A stretch of 64,000 bases of DNA from CAG-103 sp963627135 (GCA_963627135.1 CAVFZY010000020.1:62001-126000); one strand, 5' to 3'. Positions 54,006 to 62,646 are shown, counted from the first letter of the stretch. A program made the numbers and translations. Notes: generated by a model from the sequence alone, not told the origin.

Positions 54006-54350
54006 TCAGCGCGCCTCAATTTGCTTGATATTGATCTCATTGCCCTGCTGCAGCCAGGTGTTGCCGCTGCCGCAGTGCGGGCAGGTCTTACCGTATTGTA
54101 CGGTCGGGTAAGTACTCTTGCAGTCATCGCACCATGTGACGGCCGGAATGATCTCATAAAGAAACTTCGTCCCCTGAATAATCGGTTCCTTCTTGGTATA
54201 CCAGTTCCAGCAGTCCTCAAGATATTCCGGTACGATGCCGGAGACCTCACCGAATTCGAGCGTGACCGACTCGATCTCGGTGAGGTGGTTTTCCTCGGCG
54301 ATCTCCTGCACCTGCTTGACGACATAAGTAACGATACTCAGCTCGTGCAT
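54006..54350 (-). CDS. hypA: HypA-like nickel/zinc metallochaperone
   Basis: 114 residues with both HypA hallmarks: the N-terminal nickel site MHE (MHELSIVTYVVKQVQEIAEE) and the zinc site CDDC (74-77) and CPHC (90-93). HypA normally delivers nickel to NiFe hydrogenase or urease with HypB. Neither partner nor a nickel enzyme is in the window, and this gene sits between an FAD/Fe-S oxidoreductase and dehydratase-like genes. I start at 54350 (MHE); a longer reading would bury the MHE motif, which needs a free N-terminus. Confidence 0.9.
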   Translation of the reverse strand: MHELSIVTYVVKQVQEIAEENHLTEIESVTLEFGEVSGIVPEYLEDCWNWYTKKEPIIQGTKFLYEIIPAVTWCDDCKSTYPTVQYGKTCPHCGSGNTWLQQGNEINIKQIEAR

Positions 54351-54414
54351 GGGGGCTCCTTTCGAACGGGCGGGCACAGCGGGAAGGGTTCTGTGCCCGC
54401 CGCATGATGATGGA

Positions 54415-57189
54415 TTACTTTTTCTTTTCCGCCAGGGACTTCTTGATGATCTTCACCTGCCGCTTTGCAGCGTAGGGACCGATGGCCTTAAACTTATCCT
54501 CGGCCGGGATCATCTTGCTGTTTTGCGGACGCACACGCTTGAGGTGGATAGCGTCAAACTCACACTTGGTCGTGCAGATACCGCAGCCGATGCACTTGTT
54601 CGGATCGACGACGCTACGGCCGCAGCTCAGGCAGCGGGACGCCTCGGAGCGGATCTGCTCTTCGGTGAACGTCACGCGGTCGTCCTGCATGGTGCGCACC
54701 TTCTTGCTATCGATGGCAACGGCGGCACGTGCGGGCTTTTTGATCTTCTCAGTCGGCAGAACGATGTCGTCCTTGTTGAGCTCCTTGAACTCGCGGGTGT
54801 TGCGGTGGATCGTCAGGGTCTGGCCCTTATTGACGAAGCGGTGGATGGACACCGCACCCTCGCGGCCGGTCGCGATCGCGTCGATCGTGTACTTCGGGCC
54901 GGTGGCGCAGTCGCCGCCGACAAAGATATCGGGCTCGTTGGACTGGAACGTCACGGCGTCGTGTGCGATCAGGCGGCCGTCGGCCGTCTCTGCCGCGGTG
55001 CCGGCGAGAGCATCGCCGTAGACCGAGCGCTGGCCGATGGCAACCAGAACGTTGGAGCACGGGACGGTGATGGTCTCGTTCTCGTCATAGACCGGGGCGA
55101 ACTTGCCGCTCGCGTCGCGGACGGACACGCAGCGCATGAGCTCGATGCCGGTGACCTTGCCGCCCTCGCCGAGGATGGCCTTCGGCGCCCAGGAGTTGTT
55201 GATGACGACACCGTCAGCGATGCCGGCGTTCTTCTCGTCCGGAACGGTGGGCATCTCTTCGTCCTTCTCGAGGCAGTACATGTTCACGCTGCCCTTGGTC
55301 AGACGCAGAGCCGCACGCGCCACGTCGATGGCCGCGTTGCCGCCGCCGATGACGACCACGTCGCCCGTGAGCTTCTTGAGCTTGCCGGCATTGACTTCGC
55401 GCAGGAAGTCGAGGCCGCTCTTGACACCGGTGAGATCCTCGCCGGCAATGTTGAGCTTCGCCGCCTGCTGCAGGCCGACCGCGACGTAGAACGCCTGGTA
55501 GCCCTCTTCACGCAGCTGCTGGATGGTGATGTCCTTGCCGACTTCGACGCCGCACTTAAACTCCACGCCCATCTCGCGCAGCACATCGATCTCGGACTTG
55601 ACAACGTCCTTGCCGATACGGAAGCTCGGGATACCGTTGACGAGCATGCCGCCGGGCACGGCTTCCTTCTCGAACACGACCGGGCTGTAGCCCTCGATGG
55701 CCAGAAAATAGGCGCAGGACATACCGGCCGGGCCGCCGCCGATGATGGCGACCTTCTGGTCAAACTTCTCGTGCGTGCAGGAGTTCATGGGCGGCACGTA
55801 GCGGTGCTCTGCCTTCATGTCCTGCTCGGCGATGAACTTCTTGATCTCGTCGATGGCCAGCGGCTCGTCGACGCTGCCGCGGGTGCAGGCATCCTCGCAG
55901 TACTTTCTGCAGATGCTGCCGCAGACGGCCGGGAACGGGTTGTCCTTCTTGATGAGCTTGAGCGCGTCGGCATAGCGGCCGTCGCCCGCCATCTTGATGT
56001 AGCCCTGAATGGCGATGTGCGCCGGGCAGGCGGCCTTGCAGGGCGCCGTGCCGGTCGGCCAGGTCTGGATGCAGCCGTTTTCGTTGCGGTAATTCTTGTT
56101 CCAGTGATCCTCGCCCCACTTGGTGTCATCCGGCAGCTCGTGGCGCGGATACTGGATGGGGCCTTCCTTGGTGCAGAGCTTCTGGCCGAGGCGGACGGCG
56201 CCCGCCGGGCAGGTCTCGACGCACTTGCCGCAGGCCACGCACTTCTCGGGGTCGCTCTCGGCCACGTAGGCGGAGGCGGACAGGTTCGGCGTGTTGAACA
56301 ACTGGCTGGTGCGCAGCGCGTTGCAGACGCCGACGGCGCAGTTGCAGATGCCGAAGATCTTGTTCTCGCCGTCGATGTTCGTGATCTGGTGGACATAGCC
56401 GCGATCCTCGGCCTTCTGGAGGATCTCCATGGCCTCTTCATAGGTGATGTCGTGGCCATGATTCGTTTCACGGCAGTAGTCGGCAAAGTCGCCGACGCCG
56501 ATGCACCACTCGCCTTCCACGTCGCCGGAGCCCTCGCCGCGGATGCGCTGCTGCTTGCGGCAGGAGCACACGGAAACGCCGATGTGGCCCTCGTACTTCT
56601 TCAGCCAGTGGGACAGGTGCTCGATCGGCAGAGACTTGCTCTCGGCCGGGATGGCCTTTTCGACCGGGATGACGTGCATGCCGATACCGGCGCCTCCGGG
56701 AGGCACCATCTCGGTGATGCCCGCCAGCGGCAGGTATGCCATGCGCTCGAAGAAGTCCGCCGTCTCCGGGAACATATCCGACTGCTCGGGATTGATCATC
56801 ATGATCTCGGCGCTGCCGGGAACGAACATATCCAGCACCCAGCGCTTCTCATGGTTCGGATTCTTACCGTCAAGGTTCTCCCAGTGGTACTCAATCAGGC
56901 CGCTCTCGCTGAGCGCCTGCAGTGCCTTCTCCAGATAGGCTCTGTCAAACTGCGGGTTCTTCTTCGCGAGCTGCTCGATCGTGAGCGGTACACGTTTTTT
57001 CATCGTCAGGGCGATATCGAGGATATCGTCTGCCATCTTCTCATCGTACTTCACCGCCGTAAACTTGAGGGCAGAGTTGATGCCCAGATACTCCGGGGCA
57101 TCCGGCGTGATCTTGTCCTTGCCGAGCAGGACAGTTGCGCGATCCGTGATCTCTTTGCCGAGCTTTGCGATTTTCTCGTCTTTTGTCAT
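54415..57189 (-). CDS. GltD-like FAD oxidoreductase with N- and C-terminal Fe-S domains
   Basis: 924 residues. The N-terminal helical/winged-helix-like part (about 1-120) is followed by a cysteine-rich region with CSCRKQQR, WCIGVGDFADYC and CNCAVGVC (about 205-290). Then a ferredoxin CVACGKCVETCPAGAV (317-332), a GltD-type Fe-S segment (CKAACPAHIAIQGYIKM, CGSICRKYCEDACTRG), FAD site VAIIGGGPAGMSCAYFLA near 480, NAD(P)H site VVVIGGGNAAIDVARAAL near 636, and a last ferredoxin CIGCGICTTKCEFDAI near 880. It probably moves electrons from NAD(P)H to low-potential acceptors. First gene of its operon. Confidence 0.85.
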   Translation of the reverse strand: MTKDEKIAKLGKEITDRATVLLGKDKITPDAPEYLGINSALKFTAVKYDEKMADDILDIALTMKKRVPLTIEQLAKKNPQFDRAYLEKALQALSESGLIEYHWENLDGKNPNHEKRWVLDMFVPGSAEIMMINPEQSDMFPETADFFERMAYLPLAGITEMVPPGGAGIGMHVIPVEKAIPAESKSLPIEHLSHWLKKYEGHIGVSVCSCRKQQRIRGEGSGDVEGEWCIGVGDFADYCRETNHGHDITYEEAMEILQKAEDRGYVHQITNIDGENKIFGICNCAVGVCNALRTSQLFNTPNLSASAYVAESDPEKCVACGKCVETCPAGAVRLGQKLCTKEGPIQYPRHELPDDTKWGEDHWNKNYRNENGCIQTWPTGTAPCKAACPAHIAIQGYIKMAGDGRYADALKLIKKDNPFPAVCGSICRKYCEDACTRGSVDEPLAIDEIKKFIAEQDMKAEHRYVPPMNSCTHEKFDQKVAIIGGGPAGMSCAYFLAIEGYSPVVFEKEAVPGGMLVNGIPSFRIGKDVVKSEIDVLREMGVEFKCGVEVGKDITIQQLREEGYQAFYVAVGLQQAAKLNIAGEDLTGVKSGLDFLREVNAGKLKKLTGDVVVIGGGNAAIDVARAALRLTKGSVNMYCLEKDEEMPTVPDEKNAGIADGVVINNSWAPKAILGEGGKVTGIELMRCVSVRDASGKFAPVYDENETITVPCSNVLVAIGQRSVYGDALAGTAAETADGRLIAHDAVTFQSNEPDIFVGGDCATGPKYTIDAIATGREGAVSIHRFVNKGQTLTIHRNTREFKELNKDDIVLPTEKIKKPARAAVAIDSKKVRTMQDDRVTFTEEQIRSEASRCLSCGRSVVDPNKCIGCGICTTKCEFDAIHLKRVRPQNSKMIPAEDKFKAIGPYAAKRQVKIIKKSLAEKKK

Positions 57190-57268
57190 GTTCTCGCTTC
57201 CTTCTCTTATAATTTACATCAAAATAACAACTAGCCGTTCTGACACTTAAACGGCTTCCAACACCGTA

Positions 57269-57300
57269 ATGTTAATTTATTAACCTTGAAATGTCAAGGT
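57269..57300 (-). promoter_or_regulatory. Promoter of the redox operon with a palindrome on its -35
   Basis: TTGACA (complement of 57292-57297), a 17-base spacer and TAACAT (complement of 57269-57274). The dyad ACCTTGA-AATG-TCAAGGT (57283-57300) covers the -35 and is a good candidate operator for the divergent TetR-type regulator. Confidence 0.75.
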
Positions 57301-57368
57301 CTACATGGCTTCTTTGCAACAAGTCACAAAAAAGCTGTAAAAAAATTGCGAATAAAATCTTGCATGTG

Positions 57369-57397
57369 TTGAATTGCAGAAACAAAAGTTGTATAAT
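57369..57397 (+). promoter_or_regulatory. Promoter of the TetR-type regulator gene
   Basis: TTGAAT (57369-57374), a 17-base spacer and TATAAT (57392-57397), 40 bases before the start codon. Confidence 0.75.
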
Positions 57398-57437
57398 GTC
57401 TGAAAAAAGCAAACATTTTTCGTCAGGAGCGTTGGAT

Positions 57438-58043
57438 ATGCAAGATTCATCCTGGAAGTTCAAAGAGGAAGTCGCGGAAACGGCCATCTCCCTGTTTAAG
57501 CGCGACGGATATAACAACGTGACCGTCAACGAGATCTGCAAAGTGTGCGGTATCTCCCGCTCCGTGTTCTACGCTTCTTTCAACGGCAAGCGCAGTATTC
57601 TGGAATACATGGTGGAAAAGCCGCAGCACAATGACGATGAGAGCTTTATGAAGTTTGCGCACGCAGACAATGACTTTGAACGCATATGGCAACTGTTCGA
57701 CCGGTTCATTGCGATCGCTTACGACTTCGGACCTGAACTGACCAGCACGCTCTTCATCATGCAGTTTGAGTCCCCGGAGGGCATCCGCGCAGCCATCCAC
57801 GCGCTAGATGATCTGTTTGCGACGCTGGCTAATAACTGTGCCAAGTCTGGCATTATCGACACAGAAGAACCACCAGAGCTGCTGTCGCGCATCGCGACGG
57901 ATCTGGTTTGCCATGAGCTCTATGTCTGGTGCAGTCAGAAGGGCAATTTCTCACTGCGCGCGCGTGCGCGGCAGTATGCCGAGGTCGCCTACCACGTCAA
58001 GCCGGAATACCGCATGCCGGCTGAACAGCGCAATGCGCTGTGA
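57438..58043 (+). CDS. TetR/AcrR family regulator
   Basis: 201 residues. The N-terminal TetR helix-turn-helix (about 5-55) reads FKEEVAETAISLFKRDGYNN, then VTVNEICKVCGISRSVFYAS. The C-terminal helical ligand domain (about 60-200) is not recognisable as a known subtype. I start at 57438 with AGGAG 8 bases upstream; earlier in-frame starts lie at or before the -10 box. It is divergent from the redox operon with a palindrome in between, so it probably represses that operon and responds to its substrate. Confidence 0.88.
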   Translation: MQDSSWKFKEEVAETAISLFKRDGYNNVTVNEICKVCGISRSVFYASFNGKRSILEYMVEKPQHNDDESFMKFAHADNDFERIWQLFDRFIAIAYDFGPELTSTLFIMQFESPEGIRAAIHALDDLFATLANNCAKSGIIDTEEPPELLSRIATDLVCHELYVWCSQKGNFSLRARARQYAEVAYHVKPEYRMPAEQRNAL

Positions 58044-58055
58044 GTTTTATCATAA

Positions 58056-58102
58056 AAAAGTCGCTGCTCGATTTCGTCCGAATTTGGGCAGCGGCTTTTT
58101 TT
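58056..58102 (+). terminator. Terminator of the TetR-type gene
   Basis: AAGTCGCTGC (58058-58067) pairs with GCAGCGGCTT (58088-58097, one wobble), followed by TTTTTTT. Confidence 0.85.
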
Positions 58103-58129
58103 ATTAACATTCTTTCGTATTTGTTGTAT

Positions 58130-58156
58130 CGTGTATATACACAGTGCATATACACG
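58130..58156 (+). promoter_or_regulatory. Tandem palindromes before the DUF2148/MarR unit
   Basis: CGTGTATAT (58130-58138) and ATATACACG (58148-58156) form a 9-base dyad. The left half also contains the perfect palindrome GTGTATATACAC (58131-58142). It lies 15 bases before the first start codon, over the likely promoter, and may bind the MarR protein encoded downstream. Confidence 0.6.
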
Positions 58157-58170
58157 AAAGGAGGATCATC

Positions 58171-58718
58171 ATGCTGTACGAAAGCGATTATTTGGAAGAG
58201 CAGGCGGCTCTTCACACGGCGGAAAAGATGTGCGCAGCGGCAAGGACCACCCCAAAAGCGCATGGAAAAGATACGCTGCACACACTCGTCCTGACAGGAG
58301 ATGAGAAAGAGCAGCTTGCGAAAAAAATGGAGGAAGTCGGCGCCCGTGAGATGGGCGACAAAATGAGCACTTGGTCAGTCGGGACGCCGCCAATGTCCGC
58401 CGGGCACAGGCGGTCGTCCTGATCGGTGCGGAGCAGACATACCGCGGCGTACCCAACTGCGGCTATTGCGGCTTCGGAAACTGCGGTAACTGCAAAAACG
58501 TCGGCGGAAACTGCGCGTTCGCCTATATCGACCTGGGCATTGCCGTTTCTTCCGCAGTCATAACCGCCGCAATGGATGCCGTGGATGACCGCATCATGTT
58601 TTCCATCGGCAAGGCCGCCGCTGAAATGGGGTATGCCGAAAACATCCTGTAGCTCGGCATTCCGATCTCAATCTCCGGCAAGAGCATCTTTTTCGACCGC
58701 GGGATCTTTCACGACTGA
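58171..58718 (+). pseudogene. Decayed DUF2148 ferredoxin-domain gene
   Basis: It starts well, with AAAGGAGG before ATG and MLYESDYLEEQAALHTAEKM, AARTTPKAHGKDTLHTLVLT and VGAREMGDKMSTW. Near 58370 the reading frame shifts. The rest, SRDAANVRRAQAVVLIGAEQ, the cysteine motif CGYCGFGNCGNC and SSAVITAAMDAVDDRIMFSI, is in another frame. A TAG at 58650-58652 then interrupts the expected ending LGIPISISGKSIFFDRGIFHD. The order matches intact DUF2148 proteins of anaerobes, so two separate lesions have disabled the gene. Function of the family is unknown; a redox or Fe-S role is likely from the cysteines. Confidence 0.85.
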
Positions 58719-58729
58719 CAGGAGGCACT

Positions 58730-59149
58730 ATGGGAACACAGCCATACAAAAGCATTTGCTACTGCACGAATCTCCGCCGGAGCGCAAGTATGCTCTCCGA
58801 TATCTATGACGCTTCCTTAAAGCCGGCCGGCGTGACCGTTGCGCAGTATTACCTGCTGGTCAATCTGTCCAGACTCGGCAGCGCGAATATCACGCATTGG
58901 GCGCAGCAGGTCGGGCTTGACCGAAGCACGATGGTCCGAAATATCAAACCGCTGCAGACGCGCGGCTACGTGGAAACGACCGAGGGGCGCGGAAAGGTGT
59001 TCACATTGACGCCGGAAGGTGAACATGTTCTGGAGTTGGCAATCCCGCTGTGGGAGCGCGCGCAGGAGAAAATTCAGGTAGCCTTAGGCGATGATGATGC
59101 GCAGGCGCTTCTGCGCATCAGTGAAAAGCTGCAGGAGATTGGAAAATGA
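58730..59149 (+). CDS. MarR family regulator
   Basis: 139 residues, winged helix: MGTQPYKSICYCTNLRRSAS, then VTVAQYYLLVNLSRLGSANI, recognition helix in AQQVGLDRSTMVRNIKPLQT, wing TTEGRGKVFTLTPEGEHVLE. Three cysteine/tyrosine residues near the N-terminus (ICYC) could be redox-sensitive. GGAGG precedes the start, 11 bases after the end of the decayed DUF2148 gene, so it shares that transcript. The tandem palindromes at 58130-58156 are its likely operator. Confidence 0.88.
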   Translation: MGTQPYKSICYCTNLRRSASMLSDIYDASLKPAGVTVAQYYLLVNLSRLGSANITHWAQQVGLDRSTMVRNIKPLQTRGYVETTEGRGKVFTLTPEGEHVLELAIPLWERAQEKIQVALGDDDAQALLRISEKLQEIGK

Positions 59150-59176
59150 AGCAACATGATGATAGCGCATATAAAA

Positions 59177-59211
59177 AGAGCTGTCTGACTGCGTTGCAGT
59201 CAGACAGCTCT
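59177..59211. terminator. Strong bidirectional terminator between marR and guaA
   Basis: AGAGCTGTCTGACTGC (59177-59192) pairs perfectly with GCAGTCAGACAGCTCT (59196-59211), loop GTT. The minus side is followed by TTTTTATAT, so it best serves guaA; it also follows the MarR gene. Confidence 0.92.
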
Positions 59212-59257
59212 ATTTGAAAAACCATAAGTGTCTACAGGCTTTTTTCGGCCTCAGCAA

Positions 59258-60799
59258 TCATTCCCACTCGATCGTGGCGGGCGGCTTAGACGTGATATCG
59301 TAAACAATGCGGTTGATCCCCTTGACCTCGTTGACAATGCGTACAGAGACGCGGTCGAGCACATCGTACGGAATGCGCGTCCAGTTGGCAGTCATGAAGT
59401 CCGTCGTCGTGACACTGCGCAGCGCGAGCGTGTAGTCATACGTGCGGCCGTCGCCCATGACACCGACGGAGCGCATGTTCGTCAGCACCGCGAAGTACTG
59501 ATTCATCGTCTGCTCCAGGTGCGCCTTGGCAATCTCATCACGGAAGATGAAGTCCGCGTCACGCAGGATGTCCAGCTTATCCTTGGACACCGCGCCGAGG
59601 CAGCGGATGGCCAGACCCGGGCCCGGGAACGGCTGGCGCATGACCAGATACTCCGGCAGGCCAAGCTCGCGACCGAGCGCGCGCACCTCGTCCTTAAACA
59701 GCAGGCGCAGCGGCTCAATGATCTCCTTGAAGTCCACATAGTCCGGCAGACCGCCGACGTTGTGGTGGCTCTTGATGACGGCAGCAACGTTCGTGCCGGA
59801 TTCGATCACGTCGGGATAGATCGTACCCTGGACCAGATAGTCCACGGAGCCGATCTTCTTGCCCTCTTCCTCAAAGACGCGGATGAACTCCTCGCCGATG
59901 ATCTTGCGCTTCGTCTCCGGGTCGGAAACGTCCTTCAGGCGCGTGAGAAAGCGCTCTTCCGCGTTGACACGCACAAAGTTGATGTCCCAGTTTTGGAACG
60001 CGGCCTCGACCTCGTCGCCCTCGTTCTTGCGCAGCAGGCCGTGGTCGACAAAGATGCACGTAAGCTGATTGCCGACCGCCTCCGCCAACAGAGCGGCCGC
60101 GACCGAGGAATCCACGCCGCCGGAAAGGGCCAGCAACACCTTGCCGTCACCGACTTTGGCGCGGATGGACTCAATGGATTTGCGCATGAAGTCGCCCATT
60201 GTCCAGTCGCCGGTCGCGCCGCAGACCTCATACAGGAAGTTGCGCAGCATGGCCTGACCATACTCGGTGTGGTTGACCTCCGGGTGGAACTGCACACCGT
60301 AGAACCCGCGCACTTCATCGCAGATGCCGACCGTCGGGCAGGCAGCCGAGTGCGCCACGAGCCGGAACGACTCCGGCACCTTGGCCATATAGTCGCCGTG
60401 ACTCATCCACGTGATGCTCTGCTCGGGCAGGCCGCGGAAGAGACGGCAGTCGGTATCGAACCAGGTCTGCGTCTTGCCGTACTCGCGCGCGGTATCCTTT
60501 CCGGCGGCGATCACTTCCCCGCCAAGATACTGCGCCATGAGCTGGCAGCCGTAGCAGATGCCGAGGATGGGGATGCCGAGCTGGAAGATCTCGGGATCCA
60601 CCTGCGGTGAACCTTCGGCATACACGCTCTGCGGGCCGCCGGTGAAGATGATGCCGATGGGGGCGAAGGCACGGATCTCGTCGATGGACATGGTGTGCGG
60701 CTTGACTTCGCAGTACACATTGCACTCGCGCACACGGCGCGCAATGAGCTGATTATACTGCCCTCCAAAATCGAGGACGATGACAGACTGATTCGGCAT
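59258..60799 (-). CDS. guaA: GMP synthase (glutamine-hydrolysing)
   Basis: Converts XMP to GMP with glutamine and ATP. 513 residues, full length. Glutaminase domain: VLDFGGQYNQLIARRVRE, nucleophile Cys in ILGICYGCQLMAQYLGG, and VQFHPEVNHTEYGQ. The ATP pyrophosphatase domain has the P-loop LLALSGGVDSSVAAALL, followed by IFVDHGLLRKNEGDEVE. The C-terminal dimer domain ends SKPPATIEWE. It lies 14 bases after glmS, so the two form an operon. Confidence 0.98.
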   Translation of the reverse strand: MPNQSVIVLDFGGQYNQLIARRVRECNVYCEVKPHTMSIDEIRAFAPIGIIFTGGPQSVYAEGSPQVDPEIFQLGIPILGICYGCQLMAQYLGGEVIAAGKDTAREYGKTQTWFDTDCRLFRGLPEQSITWMSHGDYMAKVPESFRLVAHSAACPTVGICDEVRGFYGVQFHPEVNHTEYGQAMLRNFLYEVCGATGDWTMGDFMRKSIESIRAKVGDGKVLLALSGGVDSSVAAALLAEAVGNQLTCIFVDHGLLRKNEGDEVEAAFQNWDINFVRVNAEERFLTRLKDVSDPETKRKIIGEEFIRVFEEEGKKIGSVDYLVQGTIYPDVIESGTNVAAVIKSHHNVGGLPDYVDFKEIIEPLRLLFKDEVRALGRELGLPEYLVMRQPFPGPGLAIRCLGAVSKDKLDILRDADFIFRDEIAKAHLEQTMNQYFAVLTNMRSVGVMGDGRTYDYTLALRSVTTTDFMTANWTRIPYDVLDRVSVRIVNEVKGINRIVYDITSKPPATIEWE

Positions 60800-60813
60800 G
60801 GATGACGCTCTCC

Positions 60814-62646
60814 TTATTCAACGGTAACGGATTTGGCAAGGTTTTTCGGCTTATCGATCGCACAGCCGTTGGCTTTCGCGACATAATAAGCAAAGAGCTG
60901 TAGCGGCACGATCTCGGCCGGGACAACGAACAGATTATCCATCCGCGGCACAAGGATGATATCATCCGCCTCGGAATAGATGGCCCGGTTGCCCTCAAGC
61001 GCCACGCCGAGCACGCGCGCACCGCGCGCCTTGACCTCCTTGACGTTGCTCATGGTCTTGTCAAACAGCGGCTCGTAGCACGCAACAGCGATGACGAGGC
61101 GGTTCTCCTCAATGAGCGCGATGGTGCCGTGCTTGAGCTCACCCGCGGCATAAGCCTCCGAGTGCAGGTAGGAGATCTCCTTGAGCTTCAGCGAGCCCTC
61201 CATGCAGACGGCATAGTCCACATTACGGCCGATGAAGAACAGGGACGGATTGTCTTTATACCGTTCGGCCAGCTGTGCGATCTGAGGATTGAGGTCGATG
61301 GCACGCTGTACCATCTGCGGCAGGATCATAAGATCGTCCGTGAGTTTGGCAGCCTCTTCCCTGCTCAGGCAGCCGCGCTTCTCGCCCAGATAGAGCGCCA
61401 GCAGATACAGCACCGACACCTGCGTGGTGTAGCCCTTCGTGGTCGCAACGGCGATCTCCGGGCCGGCCCATGTGTAAATGACATCGTCCGAGATGCGGGC
61501 GATCGTGCTGCCGACGACGTTGACGATCGAGAGCACATAAGCACCCTTACTCTGCGCCTCGCGGATGGCAGCGATGGTGTCCGCCGTCTCGCCGGACTGC
61601 GAAATGATGATCATGAGCGTGTGCTCGTCGACGATCGGGTCGCGGTAGCGGAACTCGCTCGCGAGGTCGGTGTCGACCGGGATGTGCGTGAGCTTTTCGA
61701 GCGCATATTTGCCCGCCTGACCGGCATAGAACGCCGAGCCGCAGGCCGTGATCATAATTTTGTTGAAGCCCATGAGCTGTGCATCGGTCATCTTCAGTTC
61801 GTCAAACACGACGCGGTGATCCTTCACGCGCGGGTCGAGCGTGGACTTGATGGCGCGCGGCTGCTCCATAATCTCCTTGAGCATGAAGTGCTCATAGCCG
61901 CCCTTTTCGGCCGCCTCAATGTCCCACGCGACGCGGGAAACGGGCTTGTCGATCGGCTTGCCGGTGCAGTCAAAGACCGTGTAGCTGTTGGCGCGCACCT
62001 CGGCGAGCTCACCGTCCTCAATGTAGATCACGTTCTTCGTGTGCGACACGAGCGCCGTGACATCGGAGGCAAAGAAGTTCTCACCTGCGCCGACGCCGAT
62101 GATGAGCGGGCAGCCGTTGCGCGCGATGAAAAGCTGATCCGGGCAATCGGCGCACAGGATGCCGAGCGCGTAGCTGCCCTCCAGACGGCCGAGCGTTTTC
62201 AGCACAGTATCCTTGAGATTGCCATCGCCGGTATAATACATATCCAGCAGATGCACAATGACCTCGGTATCTGTCTCGCTATGGAACACGAAGCCCTTGG
62301 CCTTGAGCATCTCACGCAGCTCCATGAAGTTTTCGATGATGCCGTTTTGCACGATGGCGAACTTGCCGTCGTTGCTCACATGCGGGTGGGCGTTTGCCTC
62401 CGTCGGTGCGCCGTGCGTTGCCCAGCGCGTATGGCCGAGACCAATATAGCCGTGCAGGTCCTCACCGTCATGCGTTTTGGCAAAAAGGTTCTTAATGACA
62501 CCGCAGGCCTTGGCCAGTTCGATCGTGCTGCCGTCAAGCACGGCGATGCCAGCCGAGTCATAACCGCGGTATTCGAGCTTTTGGAGGCCTTCGAGAAGGA
62601 TCGGCGCAGCCTGCTGCGCGCCGACGTATCCAACGATTCCACACAT
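60814..62646 (-). CDS. glmS: Glucosamine-6-phosphate synthase (isomerising)
   Basis: Makes glucosamine-6-phosphate from fructose-6-phosphate and glutamine for cell-wall precursors. 610 residues. N-terminal nucleophile CGIVGYVGAQQAAPILLEGL after Met1; LGHTRWATHGAPTEANAHPH; two SIS domains (IISQSGETADTIAAIREAQS; YLHSEAYAAGELKHGTIALI); and the C-terminal KPKNLAKSVTVE. AAGGAG precedes the ATG. The leader from promoter to start is only about 90 bases, too short for a glmS ribozyme, and none is seen. Confidence 0.98.
   Translation of the reverse strand: MCGIVGYVGAQQAAPILLEGLQKLEYRGYDSAGIAVLDGSTIELAKACGVIKNLFAKTHDGEDLHGYIGLGHTRWATHGAPTEANAHPHVSNDGKFAIVQNGIIENFMELREMLKAKGFVFHSETDTEVIVHLLDMYYTGDGNLKDTVLKTLGRLEGSYALGILCADCPDQLFIARNGCPLIIGVGAGENFFASDVTALVSHTKNVIYIEDGELAEVRANSYTVFDCTGKPIDKPVSRVAWDIEAAEKGGYEHFMLKEIMEQPRAIKSTLDPRVKDHRVVFDELKMTDAQLMGFNKIMITACGSAFYAGQAGKYALEKLTHIPVDTDLASEFRYRDPIVDEHTLMIIISQSGETADTIAAIREAQSKGAYVLSIVNVVGSTIARISDDVIYTWAGPEIAVATTKGYTTQVSVLYLLALYLGEKRGCLSREEAAKLTDDLMILPQMVQRAIDLNPQIAQLAERYKDNPSLFFIGRNVDYAVCMEGSLKLKEISYLHSEAYAAGELKHGTIALIEENRLVIAVACYEPLFDKTMSNVKEVKARGARVLGVALEGNRAIYSEADDIILVPRMDNLFVVPAEIVPLQLFAYYVAKANGCAIDKPKNLAKSVTVE

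Noticed and set aside
54006..54350. NiFe hydrogenase locus implied by hypA
   Set aside because: No hydrogenase structural gene and no hypB-F are present in the window; the only hydrogenase-like gene (29268-30959) is an [FeFe] type, which does not use HypA.
54349..57234. Plus-strand reading frame of 961 codons
   Set aside because: It is exactly antisense to the FAD/Fe-S oxidoreductase, whose motifs are clear. The plus frame has low-complexity Leu/Ala/Val/Asp composition and no family features.
58650..58652. TAG as a recoded codon in the DUF2148 gene
   Set aside because: The same gene also carries a frameshift, so decay explains both; no sign of pyrrolysine genes in the window.
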